In this document: positions 9,996-21,518 of the stretch, piece after piece
Layout: each line of letters opens with the position of its first letter
Numbering within the stretch: position 1 is the stretch's first letter
NCBI GenBank assembly: GCA_963682025.1
Contig: OY821518.1
Location: forward strand, 12,642,600 to 12,706,599
DNA length: 64,000 nucleotides
DNA from: Cordilura impudica
Lineage: Eukaryota; Arthropoda; Insecta; Diptera; Scathophagidae
Direction of reading: 5' to 3'
Made by a program: the position numbers and the translations under genes
The notes under the pieces: generated by a model
Seen by the model: only the letters and a program-made list of their open reading frames with translations
What the model was told of the DNA's origin: nothing
Databases searched by the model: none

Positions 9996-11626
9996 TATTT
10001 TTCTGAGGCAAAAGTTTTGTATATGTATTAAAAAAAATCGTGGAGGTCACAATGAAAGAAGGGTTAAATTTTGAGAATATACAATTAAAAATTATTTTAA
10101 CCAATTTTTATCAAAGTTTGAGTTTCGTTGACAATATATGAATTATTTTATATTTCACCTCCATGCGAAGTGGTTTAAAATTCGCCTTAAATTTCTAGTA
10201 TTAAAGTTTTATACCTAGACAAGTTTAGAAACAAAATTTTTAGAAAACATCACTTGTATTAAAAAAATATTTAAATTTAAAAAGTTCTGCTTTTACTTTA
10301 GTAAATATTAAAACCAACATAAAAAGGTGTACAAATTTCCTACATCGCATTCGTTAATTTGAAATTCTAAGAAAAAATCCCTTAAACTCTTTTACATAGA
10401 AAAATTTCCATTAAACAACTTCCTGTTTCCCACACATTTGCACAACTGCACTTTGCACAAAACAAAAAAACTATTATCTTGAACCAAAATTGGAAATTTG
10501 GCACATTTTCCGGTAGTAAAAACAAATAAAATACGCACAACTAAATATTCTCCTAATGAGAAATAGAAACAGGTAAATAAACCTGACTTTCAGACAGAAA
10601 CATTCGTCGTATACCAATCTATGTTAAATCCAAATAAGATTTGCTAAATAGATAAAAACTACACTACAGAAAGAAATTGGAACATTTTAACAAATTTTGT
10701 TTATTACTACACACAACAAAATACAAAAACCTGAAATGAACAAAACAAATTATGAGAATTTTTTAAAACTATTTCTTATAAATGGAAAATTATGAATTGA
10801 AATTACTACCCTTAATTGGTGGTATATTGTAATGAACGATTGAATTGAATCATTTAAATGGTTGGTTGCCATGTAAATCTAATATATTTCAAAATTAAAT
10901 GAGATTCATTAACAACATTTACTTGCGGGTGGTACCATTTTCTATATCATTTCATTGGTATAATTTTGTTAGAAAAAAAAGATCCTTAATTTGTTTCATA
11001 ATGATTTCATTTATATCTATACACTTTTTCTGTAAATTATAATAAATTGGCTAGGATTTTTTGCTGCTTACAAACTGTGATAAACGTTGAGAAAATTACT
11101 GCGTTTTTTTTAAAAGAATTTTTATTGTGTTTGATAATTTTGCTTTATTTCTTTAGTATGTATGAGAAAAGAAAAAAGAAAAACATTAAACCATTTCACT
11201 TCCTGTGGAGTTGTAGTAGATCTTTTATTGTTAGAAAAAATAAAAACTATTCAAATGGTTTTGTTATATTAAGGTTGCCAAAATTTTTTTATTTTTTTTT
11301 GGTATGTTATGCAAAACTTGGTGCCTTTAAAATGAGGTTAAAAGTTCAATTCCATTTTATTCATACACAGCATACAGTTAACGCTCCAATTGATAAACTT
11401 CATATATTATAAAACCAATACAAAACTCTAAGGATGGAGAATGAAACTGAAACTAAAAAGGGTTTTGTGATTTAATTTAAGAGAATATAAAGGAATTTAT
11501 ATTTTTCAACAAGATTTATTATTTTTTGTAAATCTACTAATTTTCTATTAATCTTATTCAGTTTATTAAGTTATTTTTTTTTTATTAATCTGCTAATTAA
11601 AAAACATTTTTTTTTGAATTTTCATA
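9996..11626. other. No gene recognised; AT-rich spacer
   Basis: Inspected on both strands. The longest frame (11047-11412, 121 residues) is low-complexity, rich in Lys, Phe and Leu, and has no recognisable domain; I do not support it as a gene. No transposon ends were seen. Confidence 0.4.
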
Positions 11627-11890
11627 TCTATAATATTAATAGGCTAGGCCATTTCTTGTGACCGATGTTTTGTTCTACCGTTTTATCCCGATTATGACCA
11701 AACGTATATTATTTGATTCAAAGTTGCTACTAACACATACATAAAATTATACAATGCTATGGTGTGTTTATTAAATTTGTTAATGTGTTTGTTAATGTTG
11801 TGAATTGACTATAACTGATTAGATCTTTATTTAATGAAAAATAAAATTTCCTAGAATTTGCAATCGAATTTCGAGGGCTGGAATCTGCAG
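11627..11890 (+). mobile_element. Mini-Helitron copy C, internally deleted
   Basis: Begins TCTATAATATTAATAGGCTA at 11627 and ends with a decayed palindrome (CAATCGAATTTCGAGGG), GGAATCTG and CAG followed by T at 11890. About 100 internal bases present in other copies are missing around 11705. The terminal CTAG has lost a base. Confidence 0.75.
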
Positions 11891-12809
11891 TATAAAATTA
11901 ATGCATTAATAAATAACTTTTTGATTATTTTTTTTTATTTTATATTATTTATTTTACTCACTGTTTATTCTGTAGAATTTTAATCGGCCTTATTTTTTTT
12001 TACTAAGATTTTAATAATAATTGATTTTTAATAACTTAAAAATTTTGTAAATTAAAATTTTTTGAGAATGTTTTTTATACCCTCCACACCTCAGTGACAG
12101 AGGGTATATAGGTTTGTCATTTCGTTTGTAACGCATCGAAATAAATTCCGGAGACCCGAAAACCATAGATTTTCTTGATTATTATAACAAGGGAAGTTGA
12201 TTTAGCGATGACCATGTGTCCGTCTGTCTGTGGAAATCACGACCACGCCGTCAATATCTAAGCTAGACCGTTCGTTGTTGTATAAAATCGTTTATTAATA
12301 TCCCAAAGGAGTTGCTATTTAAAATCGTCAAAATCGGTTGAATGAAACTTTGAAAAAAAAACTCTTGAAAATATTAAATTTTTCAGTGCGTTTTGTTGTT
12401 TTTCTTAAGATAATTGTATATGTTGTAATTCTTTTTATTCTTGAAGTTATTGAAGTTGTGTGTATATTAATACTGCACGTGTCACATTGTCCTAAGCAAG
12501 TATTACCATATATTTTTTTATCGTTAAAATTAGAAATTAAATATTAAAAATTACAAATTAATAAAAATCTTGAATCAAATTAATAAAAGTCAGTCCGTCT
12601 GGCTGTTCTATCCGGCCGATTTCCTTCATTTTTTTTTTTCAATGAAAGGTATTTGGACACAGATATGTCATCAATCATTGAAATTTACTCAACTCCCACC
12701 TTACTCAAACGCGATTCTTCCCCGCACATTTCATATGGGACACATGCACTTAAGCAATTCGAATTCTCATAGCTCCTCTTCTAATGAATGGTTCTTGATA
12801 GTTCACTTC

Positions 12810-13022
12810 ACTCTCAGAACACTCAGTGGATCAAGCTCTTTCTTTTGAGCTATTAACTGCTTAAATTCGTTGAGTTTGAGGAATGTTATGCGTGCACAAT
12901 CAACTTTACATTAAATTTTTTTCAAGATTTTTTCAATATTTTCCTTCACTCAAACCTCCATAACTAGAGTTCTATTTAACTTAGGCTGTTGACACAAGTC
13001 TAAGAACACACTCAGTGGATCA
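12810..13022. repeat. Dispersed repeat R3, copy 2
   Basis: Inverted relative of 1-235: 'agctattaactgcttaaatt', 'cctccataactagagttcta' and 'aacacactcagtggatcaaa'. The block 'aacac(ac)tcagtggatca' occurs twice (about 12815 and 13005), and the second directly abuts the first heptamer unit of the array at 13023. Confidence 0.65.
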
Positions 13023-14335
13023 AAAATTAAAAATTAAAAATTAAAAATTAAAAATTAAAAAAAATTAAAAATTAAAAATTAAAAATTAAAAATTAAAAAT
13101 TAAAAATTAAAAATTAAAAGTTAAAAATTAAAAATTAAAATTTAAAAATTAAAAATTAAAAATTAAAAATTAAAAATTAAAAATTAAAAATTAAAAATTA
13201 AAAATTAAAAATTAAAAATTAAAAATTAAAAATTAAAAATTAAAAATTAAAAATTAAAAATTAAAAATTAAAAATTAAAAATTAAAAATTAAAAATTAAA
13301 AATTAAAAATTAAAAATTAAAAATTAAAAATTAAAAATTAAAAATTAAAAATTAAAATAAAAAATTAAAAATTAAAAATTAAAAATTAAAAATTAAAAAT
13401 TAAAAATTAAAAATTAAAAATTAAAAATTAAAAATTAAAAATTAAAAATTAAAAATTAAAAATTAAAAATTAAAAATTAAAATTTAAAAATTAAAAATTA
13501 AAAATTAAAAATTAAAAATTAAAAATTAAAAATTAAAAATTAAAAAAATTGAAAATTAAAAATTAAAAATTAAAAATTAAAAATTAAAAATTAAAAATTA
13601 AAATTAAAAATTAAAAATTAAAAATTAAAAATTAAAAATTAAAAATTAAAAATTAAAAATTAAAAATTAAAAATTAAAAATTAAAAATTAAAAATTAAAA
13701 ATTAAAAATTAAAAATTAAAAATTAAAAATTAAAAATTAAAAATTAAAAATTAAAAATTAAAAATTAAAATTAAAAATTAAAAATTAAAAATTAAAAATT
13801 AAAAATTAAAATTTAAAAATTAAAAATTAAAAATTAAAAATTTAAAAATTAAAAATTAAAAATTAAAAATTAAAAATTAAAAATTAAAAATTAAAAATTA
13901 AATATTAAATATTAAATATTAAAAATTAAAAATTAAAAATTAAAAATTAAAAATTAAAAATTAAAAATTAAAAATTAAAAATTAAAAATTAAAAATTAAA
14001 AATTAAAATTAAAAATTAAAAATTAAAAATTAAATACTAAAAATTAAAAATTAAAAATTAAAAATTAAAAATTAAAAATTAAAAATTAAAAATTAAAAAT
14101 TAAAAATTAAAAATTAAAAATTAAAAATTAAAAATTAAAAATTAAAAATTAAAAATTAAAAATTAAAATTAAAATTAAAAATTAAAAATTAAAAATTACA
14201 AAATTAAAAATTAAAAATTAAAAATTAAAATTAAAAATTAAAAATTAAAAATTAAAAATTAAAAATTAAAAATTAAAAATTAAAAATTAAAAATTAAAAA
14301 TTAAAAATTAAAAATGAAAATTAAAAATTGCTAGC
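13023..14335. repeat. (AAAAATT)n heptamer satellite array, ~1.3 kb
   Basis: About 185 head-to-tail copies of the 7-bp unit AAAAATT, with scattered 5-, 6- and 8-bp variants and rare substitutions (aaatatt block near 13905; 'aattacaaaatt' near 14195). Bounded by 'cagtggatca' on the left and 'aattgctagctaattcag' on the right. It lies inside element R2. The second R2 copy holds only a short degenerate version (about 35440-35600), so the array has expanded in this copy or collapsed in the other. Confidence 0.95.
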
Positions 14336-14718
14336 TAATTCAGATAAAAATATTTTAAAGTTTGCTTTTTTTAATATTTCTGTAAGTTTTAAGCCAAGAA
14401 TCAGTTGATTTCTTTTTTAATTATCGTATGACTTCTTAGGTCTCAAAACATTTTTATAGTGATCAAACTTTGGGTTTTAAAATGCCGGCTGCGTTAAATA
14501 ATGAATTTCATTGGTGTTTTATGAAGTTCTTAAGGATTTACTAGAAAACTAGAAAACTAACTAACAAGAAAATCAATTAAATTTAAATTTAATTGGTATT
14601 CGAAATTAAAATTTCAGTACCGACAACAGTTTTAAAGTGATAGCCGTACCCAATATTCGTTATAATATTGAAATTAAGATGCAGGTGGTAGGTATCAAAG
14701 ATTCGGCACAGCCGAATT

Positions 14719-16408
14719 TAACACTATTGTATTTTTTTATAAGACGAGATATTATAGATTTATTAATAGTTTTTTAGCTAGTTCTATTTGACCGTCTCCA
14801 TCCTTAATTATTTAGGTTTTTAAGTTTTCTGCGTATTTATCACGAGCCATGGCGTCATTTTGAGTTTTTTTTTTTTTTTTTTTTTGCAAAAAAATTTAAA
14901 ACAGTTCTTTTTCTTAACACATTTAATTTTGTCATGTTACTTATAATAATATAGAGTGTAAAAAATTATAAAGATGATTTTGTAAAAACAACAACATGCT
15001 TAAAAATAAAAAAAAGGTCAATAGTGATTTTGATTGCTTTTGTTCTGCACAACACTGTACATATTAATTCTTGGGAAAATCTTAAAATAATTAAATTCTA
15101 ATTTATTTAATTTATTATGTAAATCTTACGAAACTCCATTTTTAATTTCTCCCTTTGTCTAAATCACGAATAGTTTTAGACTCATTCAATAGATTTTTAA
15201 ATATTGTCCTATTTTACCAAACCCTGAGTAATGTTCAGTTATTTTATTGTTGTTGAATATTAACAAAGATTTTGCTTTTCAATCATTTATATATATCGTA
15301 TATTTTTTGTTCTATAGCAATTATTCATATACTTATTGGATGTGACCCTTAGAGATTTCTACCATTATTTATTTCCTCAACCTTTATAGAAATGACTTAC
15401 AATGTTTACCTTCAAATACGCCTTCTTTTGCAATTACTCGTATACTGGTCTGCTTTGTATATATTTCTTTTTTCAAACTTGGTCACGTAATGAAATACTA
15501 CGAATTATAACTTCAATTGTTATATGTACTTTTTCTTTCTTTGACTATGTATTTGGCTATGTTTTAAACATAATGAGTTAGTTCTTTTTTTAACTATTTG
15601 TTTTTCAGTATAAAAATATTTTTGCAAGTCATAGTTGTTGTTGTGTTTTTTCTTTTGTGAAATTTTTCATGTTCATTTTAAACATTATTTAAGTTTTCAA
15701 ATGTTCCGTTTTCTAGCTTTAAGGAGTCAGCCCTTTAGATGGGGTTTATTTTCTTTTTTGTTTGCTTAAAATACGAGTAATATCCTTGATATCAGTGATT
15801 TATATTATACAATTTATATTTTTGTTGTTGTGGTTTTTTATTTGTCCATTTTATGGGGGGCTATTTATATTTTGAATTTTAGTTTCTATGTGTCTACACT
15901 AGTAAATTCTCGTGTTTGACCACAAAATAAGTTTAAAGTGTACTACTTGTATTTTTTGAAAGGGTGTAGTCTGCCATATAAAGGGAAATATTCCCAATAT
16001 AAATACTACGATACCAAGGCATTCGCAGTATGCCACAATATTCTATTTTTCAAACTAAAATTCCCCAAAAAGTAAAAAAATCAGTAGTTGAACATAATAA
16101 ATTTAATAATTACTTTTTGTATTATTGTGCTTTAATATTGATTTATACCTACTTTATTTTCACTAAGTTTATATATTTCAGAAAATTTGTAAATAATTTA
16201 AAAAATTTTTCTGTGAAAGTATTTTTTTTACAAATTTTATCAAGTGTAATTATATTGTTAGGGTTAATTTTAATATGTGCAATTTAGGAATCTTTCCTGG
16301 CATAAATTGCCTTATTTATCATTTCTGTGATTTCCCTTAACAAAATTCTCTTGTGCAAAAATCTAGATTTGGTTTGTTTCCATGTTGTGGTTTTTGGTTA
16401 TTCTATAA
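14719..16408. other. No gene recognised; AT-rich spacer
   Basis: Poly(T) at about 14864-14884 and scattered AT-rich sequence. The 85-residue frame at 16030-16287 is hydrophobic and low-complexity with no recognised motif. No repeat ends were identified. Confidence 0.4.
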
Positions 16409-16490
16409 CTAGTTAGTGATACCGCGCCTAAGGCGCCCATTTAAACCTATCGCCCATACAAATATATATTCTGATGTATGCTTCACATTT
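16409..16490 (-). mobile_element. Helitron 3' terminus (minus strand)
   Basis: On the minus strand the sequence reads GCGCCTTAGGCGC (a 5-bp stem hairpin), then GGTATCACTAA, then CTAG at 16412-16409 followed by T. This is the expected Helitron 3' architecture: hairpin, about 11 nt, CTRR, T. The body would extend to higher coordinates and may include the 17-bp minisatellite. A matching 5' TC end was not found, so only the terminus is called. Confidence 0.6.
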
Positions 16491-16559
16491 GAAACACAAA
16501 ATGTACATTATATCAATAATCCATTTTACCATTCGATTATAACTTAAAATAAAAGTTTC

Positions 16560-17155
16560 TTTTTAATGAGTTACCTTTTAGGAAAAGATATTACTAAGAA
16601 ACTATACTTTAAAAAAGGGCACTTTAAAAAAAAGTACTTTTTAAGAAAAGATCATTTAAAAAAGGACGGAAAAGGTAGTTTTTAAGAAAAGGTACTTTAA
16701 AAAAGGACATTTTTAAAAAATTGCTGTTTAGGAAAAGGTATTTTTTAAGGAATGAGATTTTTTAAGAAAAGGCGTTTTTTATGAATAGGCACTTTTTGAA
16801 GAAAAGGTATTTTTGAAGAAAAGTTATTTTTGAAGAAAAGTTATTTTTGAAGAAAAGTTATTTTTGAAGAAAAGTTATTTTTGAAGAAAAGTTATTTTTG
16901 AAGAAAAGTTATTTGTTAGGAAAAGGTACTTTTTAAGCAATGGGTACTTTTTAAGAAAAGGATACTTTTTAAGAAAAGGATACTTTTTAAGAAAAGGGTA
17001 CTTTTTAAGAAAAGGGTCCTTTTTAAGAAAAGGTACTTTTTTAAGGAAAGTAAATATTTAAGAGAAGGTACTTTTTAGGAAAAGGTACTTTTTAAGAAAA
17101 GGGTACTTTTTAAGAAAATGTTCTTTCTATAAAAGGTAATTTTTAAGAAAATTAA
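16560..17155 (+). repeat. 17-bp minisatellite, left block
   Basis: Tandem copies of about 17 bp with consensus GGTACTTTTTAAGAAAA. A homogeneous sub-block of six AAGAAAAGTTATTTTTG units lies at about 16805-16910, showing recent local homogenisation. The block is interrupted at 17155 by a Harbinger-like element and resumes at 18830. Confidence 0.9.
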
Positions 17156-17585
17156 GGGTACGTTCGTAAATGCAATAGTTAGGCATCACTACAGCATAAT
17201 AAAAGTAAAACGTTCAAAAAAACATCACTTGGCAGCGGTGATTTACGTCAAAAGTTTTTTTATGCAAACAATTGACAGTGCTGCCGCAAATTTTTGCAAT
17301 TATGGCATCATTTTAATTGCTGATGCAATAGAGCGCGAAGCTTAAAAAATTAAACATTGGTGCAGAATGGAAGAGTAAGTAGTGCATTATATAAAAATTG
17401 TTAATACAAATTTAAATAATATCGTTTTATTATTTCAAAGTAATTTTTTTATTTTAGGAATCCGCCTTCTTTTTCGTTTTAATTGATTTTTAATAACCAA
17501 AAGTCGTTTCATCTTTCTTTTAATTCTGTTTTTATTATAAGTTAACAAAAAGTTGTCGTTTTTAGAATCAAGATTTTAAATAATA

Positions 17586-18644
17586 AAGGGTCCGCCATCT
17601 AACGTTTTTTTTTCAACTAGTGCTTATTTCGTGAATGGTAACACTTAGATTATGTCTGATTTGACAGATAATTAGTTTTATCCTTCCGCTGAACGAATAT
17701 GGTTGTGTATACGCTTGAACAACGCTGGGATATATTGCGAAATTACTTTGAAAATCATGGTAATGTTGCAGAATGTGTGCGAAAATTGCGTACGGATTTT
17801 GGAAGAAGAGAAGCACCGTCAACTCCGTATGTTCGTTATCTTGTGAAAAAAGTGAAAGAAACTGGCATCCTCATCGATAAACCAAAGCGTGAAAAGCCAA
17901 GAACAGTGCGAACACCCGAGAATATTGCTGCTGTGGCAGAAAGTATTCGTGAAGCGCCATCAACATCAATTCACCGTCGTTCTCGGAGGCATCATTGAGA
18001 CGAATCTTGCATAAAGACCTTGGTATGACGCCATACAAAGTCCAATTGGTTCAGGAGTTGAAGCCAACTGACCATCCAATGCGTTTTCGCTTCGCTAAGT
18101 GGGCCTGCGATCGACTTACAGAAGATGCCGATTTTGCCAAAAAAAAATCATCTTTTCAGATGAAGCTCATTTTGATCTTGGCGGGTATGTAATCAAGCAA
18201 AATTATCGCATTTGGGGCACACAAAAACCATTGAAAAGCCGATACACCCAAAACGAGTCACTGTTTGGTGCGGATTTTGGTCCAGAGGCATAATTGGGCC
18301 ATTTTTCTTCGAAAATGAGCAAGGAGTGGCCGTTACAGTCAATGGCGATCGTTATCGGGCCATGTTGAACGAATTTTTGTTCACAAAAATTGAAGAGGAG
18401 GACAATATTCGTGAAGCCATTGCTGAAATACAGCTGTACACAATCGATAATGTGCTTAAAAATTGGACCGATCGTGTAGGCTACTGCATGGCCAGCCGAG
18501 GCAGCCATTTGAATGAAATTATTTTCCATTATTAACCGGAAGCATTGTACTTTCAAATAAAAAAAATAAATTTGAGATAATATTCAGTAGTTTTTTTTTT
18601 ATAGCATTTTCAAAAAAAAAAAAAAAGTTATTTGGCGGACCCTT
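17586..18644 (+). mobile_element. Mariner-like (Tc1/mariner superfamily) element, internally deleted
   Basis: Inverted ends AAGGGTCCGCCATCTAACG at 17586 and AAGGGTCCGCCAAATAACTT (complement) ending at 18644, flanked by TA at 17584-17585 and 18645-18646. It encodes a truncated transposase (17699-18535). It lies inside the Harbinger-like element, so it inserted later. The 1059-bp length is shorter than a complete relative because the middle of the gene is gone. Confidence 0.85.
17699..18535 (+). pseudogene. Mariner-like transposase with internal deletion
   Basis: Frames 17699-17998, 17995-18192, 18099-18293 and 18212-18535 give successive parts of one transposase. These are the N-terminal helix-turn-helix (VYTLEQRWDILRNYFENHGN), linker (RILHKDLGMTPYKVQLVQEL), first catalytic block IIFSDEAHFDLGG, then VTVWCGFWSRGIIGPFFFEN. 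The sequence jumps from FLFTKIEEED directly to NIREAIAEIQ near 18402-18408, deleting the part that in the family carries the second aspartate (FQQDGA) and third acidic residue. The C-terminal tail ends at a natural-looking stop at 18535. There are also at least two frameshifts. It cannot be active; its ends might still be mobilised in trans. Confidence 0.85.
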
Positions 18645-18829
18645 TATTTGTTAATGTTATTGTAGTGAACATGTTTTTTATCTTTTGCAAAACGTTCCAA
18701 AAAGCAAACTCTGTGCAATTGTTGAGCAGTAACAAAGCATCTGCAACAGCTGATCTCGCATCAGCAACAAAATTCGGCATAACAGCCACAGTGATGCACA
18801 AATTTACTGCATTTACGAACGTACCCTAA

Positions 18830-19760
18830 CTTTTTAAGAAAATGCACTTTTTAGAAAAGGTACTTTTTTAAGAAAATTAACTTTTTATGAAAATGTACTT
18901 TTTAGAAAAGGCACTTTTTTAAGAAAATTAACTTCTTAAGAAAAGGCACTTTTTTAGGAAAGTTAATATTTAAGAAAAGTTACTTGTTAGGAGAAGGTAC
19001 TTTTTAGGAGAAGGTAACTTTTAAGAAAAGGTCGTTTTTAAGAAAAGGTACTTTTTAAGAAAAGGTCGTTTTTTGAGAAAAGGTACTTTTACTTTTTAAG
19101 AAAATTTACCTTTTAAGAAAAGGTACTTTTTAAGAAAATTTACTTTTTAAGAAAAGTTACTTTTTAAGAAAATGTACTTTTTAGGAAAAGTTGCTTTTTA
19201 AGAAAAGGTACTTTTTAAGAAATTGTAACTTTTTGAGAAAAGGTACTTTTTTAGAAAAGGTACTTATTAAGAAAAAGGTACTTTTTAAGAAAAGGTACTT
19301 TTTAAGAAAAGGTACTTTTTAAGAAAATATACTTTTTAAGAAAAGGCGCTTTTTTAGAAAGGGTAAATTTTTTAGAAAAGTTATTTTTTAAGAAAAGTTA
19401 CTTTTTAACAAAAGGTGATTTTTAAGAGAAGGTACTTTTTTAGAAAAGGTACTTTTTAGAAAAGGTAGATTTTAAGAAAAGGTACTTTTTAAGAAAAGGT
19501 GCTTTTTAAGAAAAGGTGGATTTTAAGAAAAGGTACTTTTTTAGAAAAGGTACTTTTTAAGAAAAGGTAGATTTTAAGAAAAGGTACTTTTTAAGTAAAG
19601 GTAGTTTTTAAGAAAAGGTACTTTTAAGAAATGGTCGTTTTTAGGTAAAGGTACCTGTTTAAGAAAATGTACTTTTTAATAAATAGTACTTTTTTTTAGA
19701 AAAGTGTATTTTTTTATGAAATAGTACTTTTTTAAGAAAATTCACTTTTTTAAAAAAATG
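18830..19760 (+). repeat. 17-bp minisatellite, right block
   Basis: Continuation of 16560-17155 after the Harbinger-like insertion, with the same GGTACTTTTTAAGAAAA consensus, more point variants and units of 16-19 bp. Copies with 'ggtagattttaagaaaa' alternate with the main type near 19460-19600, a small higher-order pattern. It ends in unique sequence at about 19760. Confidence 0.9.
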
Positions 19761-19984
19761 TATGTTCTTCTTAAATGTATGCGATGCTAGTTATTTTACA
19801 AATACAAATACGAATGATAATTTTATGAAATTAAATTTTAAGCATACGACGTTACGGAGTCAGTCTGTGTTGAGCGTAACTTCAGTGTGGACCATATTTG
19901 TTTTTGCTATAAATAAAAAACTCATATTTTTTCATTCTGGTTTTGTTATTCGAAAGTACAATCCTGGCGATTAATTATGGAACA

Positions 19985-20560
19985 CTATTTAATTCAAATT
20001 GACTTCCTCGACTGGTCTTGCAGTAGTCCATACGATCAACCCAATATTTTATGTACATTTTCAGCACTATTGCGCTGTATTTTACCAATGACTGCACTAA
20101 TAATGTTCTTTTTCAGAACCTCAATCGACAGCTCCCTACAAATAATAGAACAACGGGGTCAAAACGCAGCTGTGCGTTGGTCAATGCCCATCGCCAAAAT
20201 GTCTCATAACGCGATTTTCAAACGATCGCAGAATATTGATTGTTTACTGATTGTTTACTTGTTTGGATGGGCGCACCGTCCTGTTGAAACGAAATGTTAT
20301 CGAGATTCATGTCTTTGAAAATGGGAGACAAATATTCAGTTACCATTGGACGGTAGCGCTCACCGTTCACTGTAACGCATTTCCCTTCCGAATCTTCGAA
20401 GAAAAATAGCCCAATTAAACCGCTGACCCAAAAACTACACCAAACAGTGTAGCCAAATTAGAGACCCGAAAACGTTGCGGGTGGTTGTGTGGCATCAGCT
20501 TCTGCACTAATTGAATTTTATATGGCAAAATTCGCATCAAAGAAATAATAAAAAATATTT
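19985..20560 (-). pseudogene. Mariner-like transposase remnant
   Basis: Minus-strand fragments in order: ILPYKIQLVQKLMPHNHPQ (about 20540-20485), then straight to FWVSGLIGLFFFEDSEGK, VTVNGERYRPMVTEYLSPIF and DNISFQQDGAPIQTSK (about 20435-20260), then a degenerate LTPLFYYLWGAVD-like block with a stop (about 20150). The second catalytic aspartate (QQDGA) is present. The first (the FSDEAHF block) is deleted between NHPQRFRVSNLA and the later part, the reverse of what is lost at 17699-18535. Related to, but not the same copy type as, that element. No inverted ends were identified. Confidence 0.75.
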
Positions 20561-20989
20561 ACAATTCTATACAAACAATGAATGTTTGGTGAAAAGGTTT
20601 TTACCAATCATTTTAAGTTAGAGGAAGTTCCAACTTCTACATGCTACATGTTGTATTAAAACTGAAAGGCAAAACCGCTCTTGAGGAATACCTCAGGAAA
20701 TGGGTTAAAGTATAAAAAAAATTCTATTGTGTAAAGATACGTTTGAGTCAGGATTCCACTGTTCCCATAGTTACTTTTGCAAATCTTTTAAAATTTTTCA
20801 AATAAAATATAGAAACAATATCAGAAAAACAAATAAAACAAAAAATTATGTTCAGAAATTCTTTTGAAATAGATATTACACTCGATACATTACCAGAAGT
20901 CTCCCTGCGTGAAATACCTACGATTATATTTTTATACACATTATATTAGTATTTGAATTGCAAAAGAATCAATATAAAATCGAACTTTT

Positions 20990-21403
20990 CCACCCACCGC
21001 AGTTGTTCAAAGGTTTTACCGTTCTACCGAATAAACTGCTGACAACGGTTGACTTTTATTTTAGAAACTACAACAAAGATTTTTTTAGTGTTTTGTGCAC
21101 ATTCTGCCTCAATTGGAAGTATTAAATTTCGTCATAGATTTTCTGCCGTAGACTTTATTTTGAAGACAACCTTCGACGAAAAAGTGGAGTGTGTCAAGTC
21201 TGGGGCAGAATATTTTTCAGAAGTTCCTTGTTCAAACAATTTGTTTAAAAGATTCTCATCAAGATTCTCTTACATCTCGATGGAGATGCTCCGTTCTGTT
21301 GAAAATACAATTCGCCACATTCCTGAATGGTGATAAAACAAATTCTTAAAGTAAATTCAAGTAATCGGCACGGTGTATAAATTGTTTTGGACAACCTGAA
21401 TAA
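20990..21403 (-). pseudogene. Mariner-like transposase C-terminal remnant
   Basis: Minus-strand pieces ELYFQQNGASPSRCKRIL (about 21310) and APDLTHSTFSSKVVFKIK with STAENL (about 21220-21140) match the second and third catalytic regions of mariner-like transposases (FQQDGA, PDLTPxDFF). The catalytic D of the first reads N. The + strand frame at 21049-21333 is its shadow. The sequence 'ggtgtataaattgttttgga' before 21403 may be the element's inverted end. Highly decayed. Confidence 0.6.
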
Positions 21404-21518
21404 AAATTAAATTTCAAAATTAGAAAATAAAGAAATCGTACAAAATGTTTGATTGTTGCGGACTCAGTCCTTTTCATATAATTTTTTTTTTTTAATTTCT
21501 TAATTTTTAATCTCTTTC

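Larger units (their letters stand above)
12074..14718 (+). mobile_element. Dispersed element R2 with internal heptamer satellite, copy 1
   Basis: The left end is the hairpin-forming TATACCCTCCACACCTCAGTG then AGAGGGTATA. The right end is the palindrome ATTCGGCACAGCCGAAT at 14701-14717. Both ends, and the unique segment 14330-14560 (for example 'agtcttaaggatttactag' type words and 'aaaatgccggctgcgttaaa'), are found inverted at 34911-36126. Between them copy 1 carries an R3 repeat and the (AAAAATT)n array. No transposase is recognised. The superfamily is unknown. Confidence 0.65.
17156..18826. mobile_element. Harbinger-like DNA transposon (non-autonomous) containing a mariner-like element
   Basis: Perfect 19-bp inverted ends GGGTACGTTCGTAAATGCA at 17156-17174 and 18808-18826, flanked by the 3-bp duplication TAA at 17153-17155 and 18827-18829. 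A TAA/TTA duplication with G-rich ends points to the PIF/Harbinger superfamily (inference). Without the nested mariner-like element (17586-18644) it is only about 610 bp. No transposase or Myb-like gene was found. An ATG at 17367 followed by a consensus-like donor (GTAAGT at 17375) and an acceptor at 17457 may be the remains of a first exon. It splits a 17-bp minisatellite. Confidence 0.8.

Noticed and set aside
11047..11412. 121-residue frame
   Set aside because: Low-complexity Lys/Phe/Leu-rich reading of AT-rich DNA with no recognised motif; expected by chance in such composition.
13023..14335. Regular array considered as a CRISPR array or telomeric repeat
   Set aside because: There are no spacers, the unit is 7 bp of only A and T, and it is embedded in a dispersed element; it is a simple satellite.
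18203..18556. 117-residue minus-strand frame
   Set aside because: Shadow of the mariner-like transposase on the plus strand.
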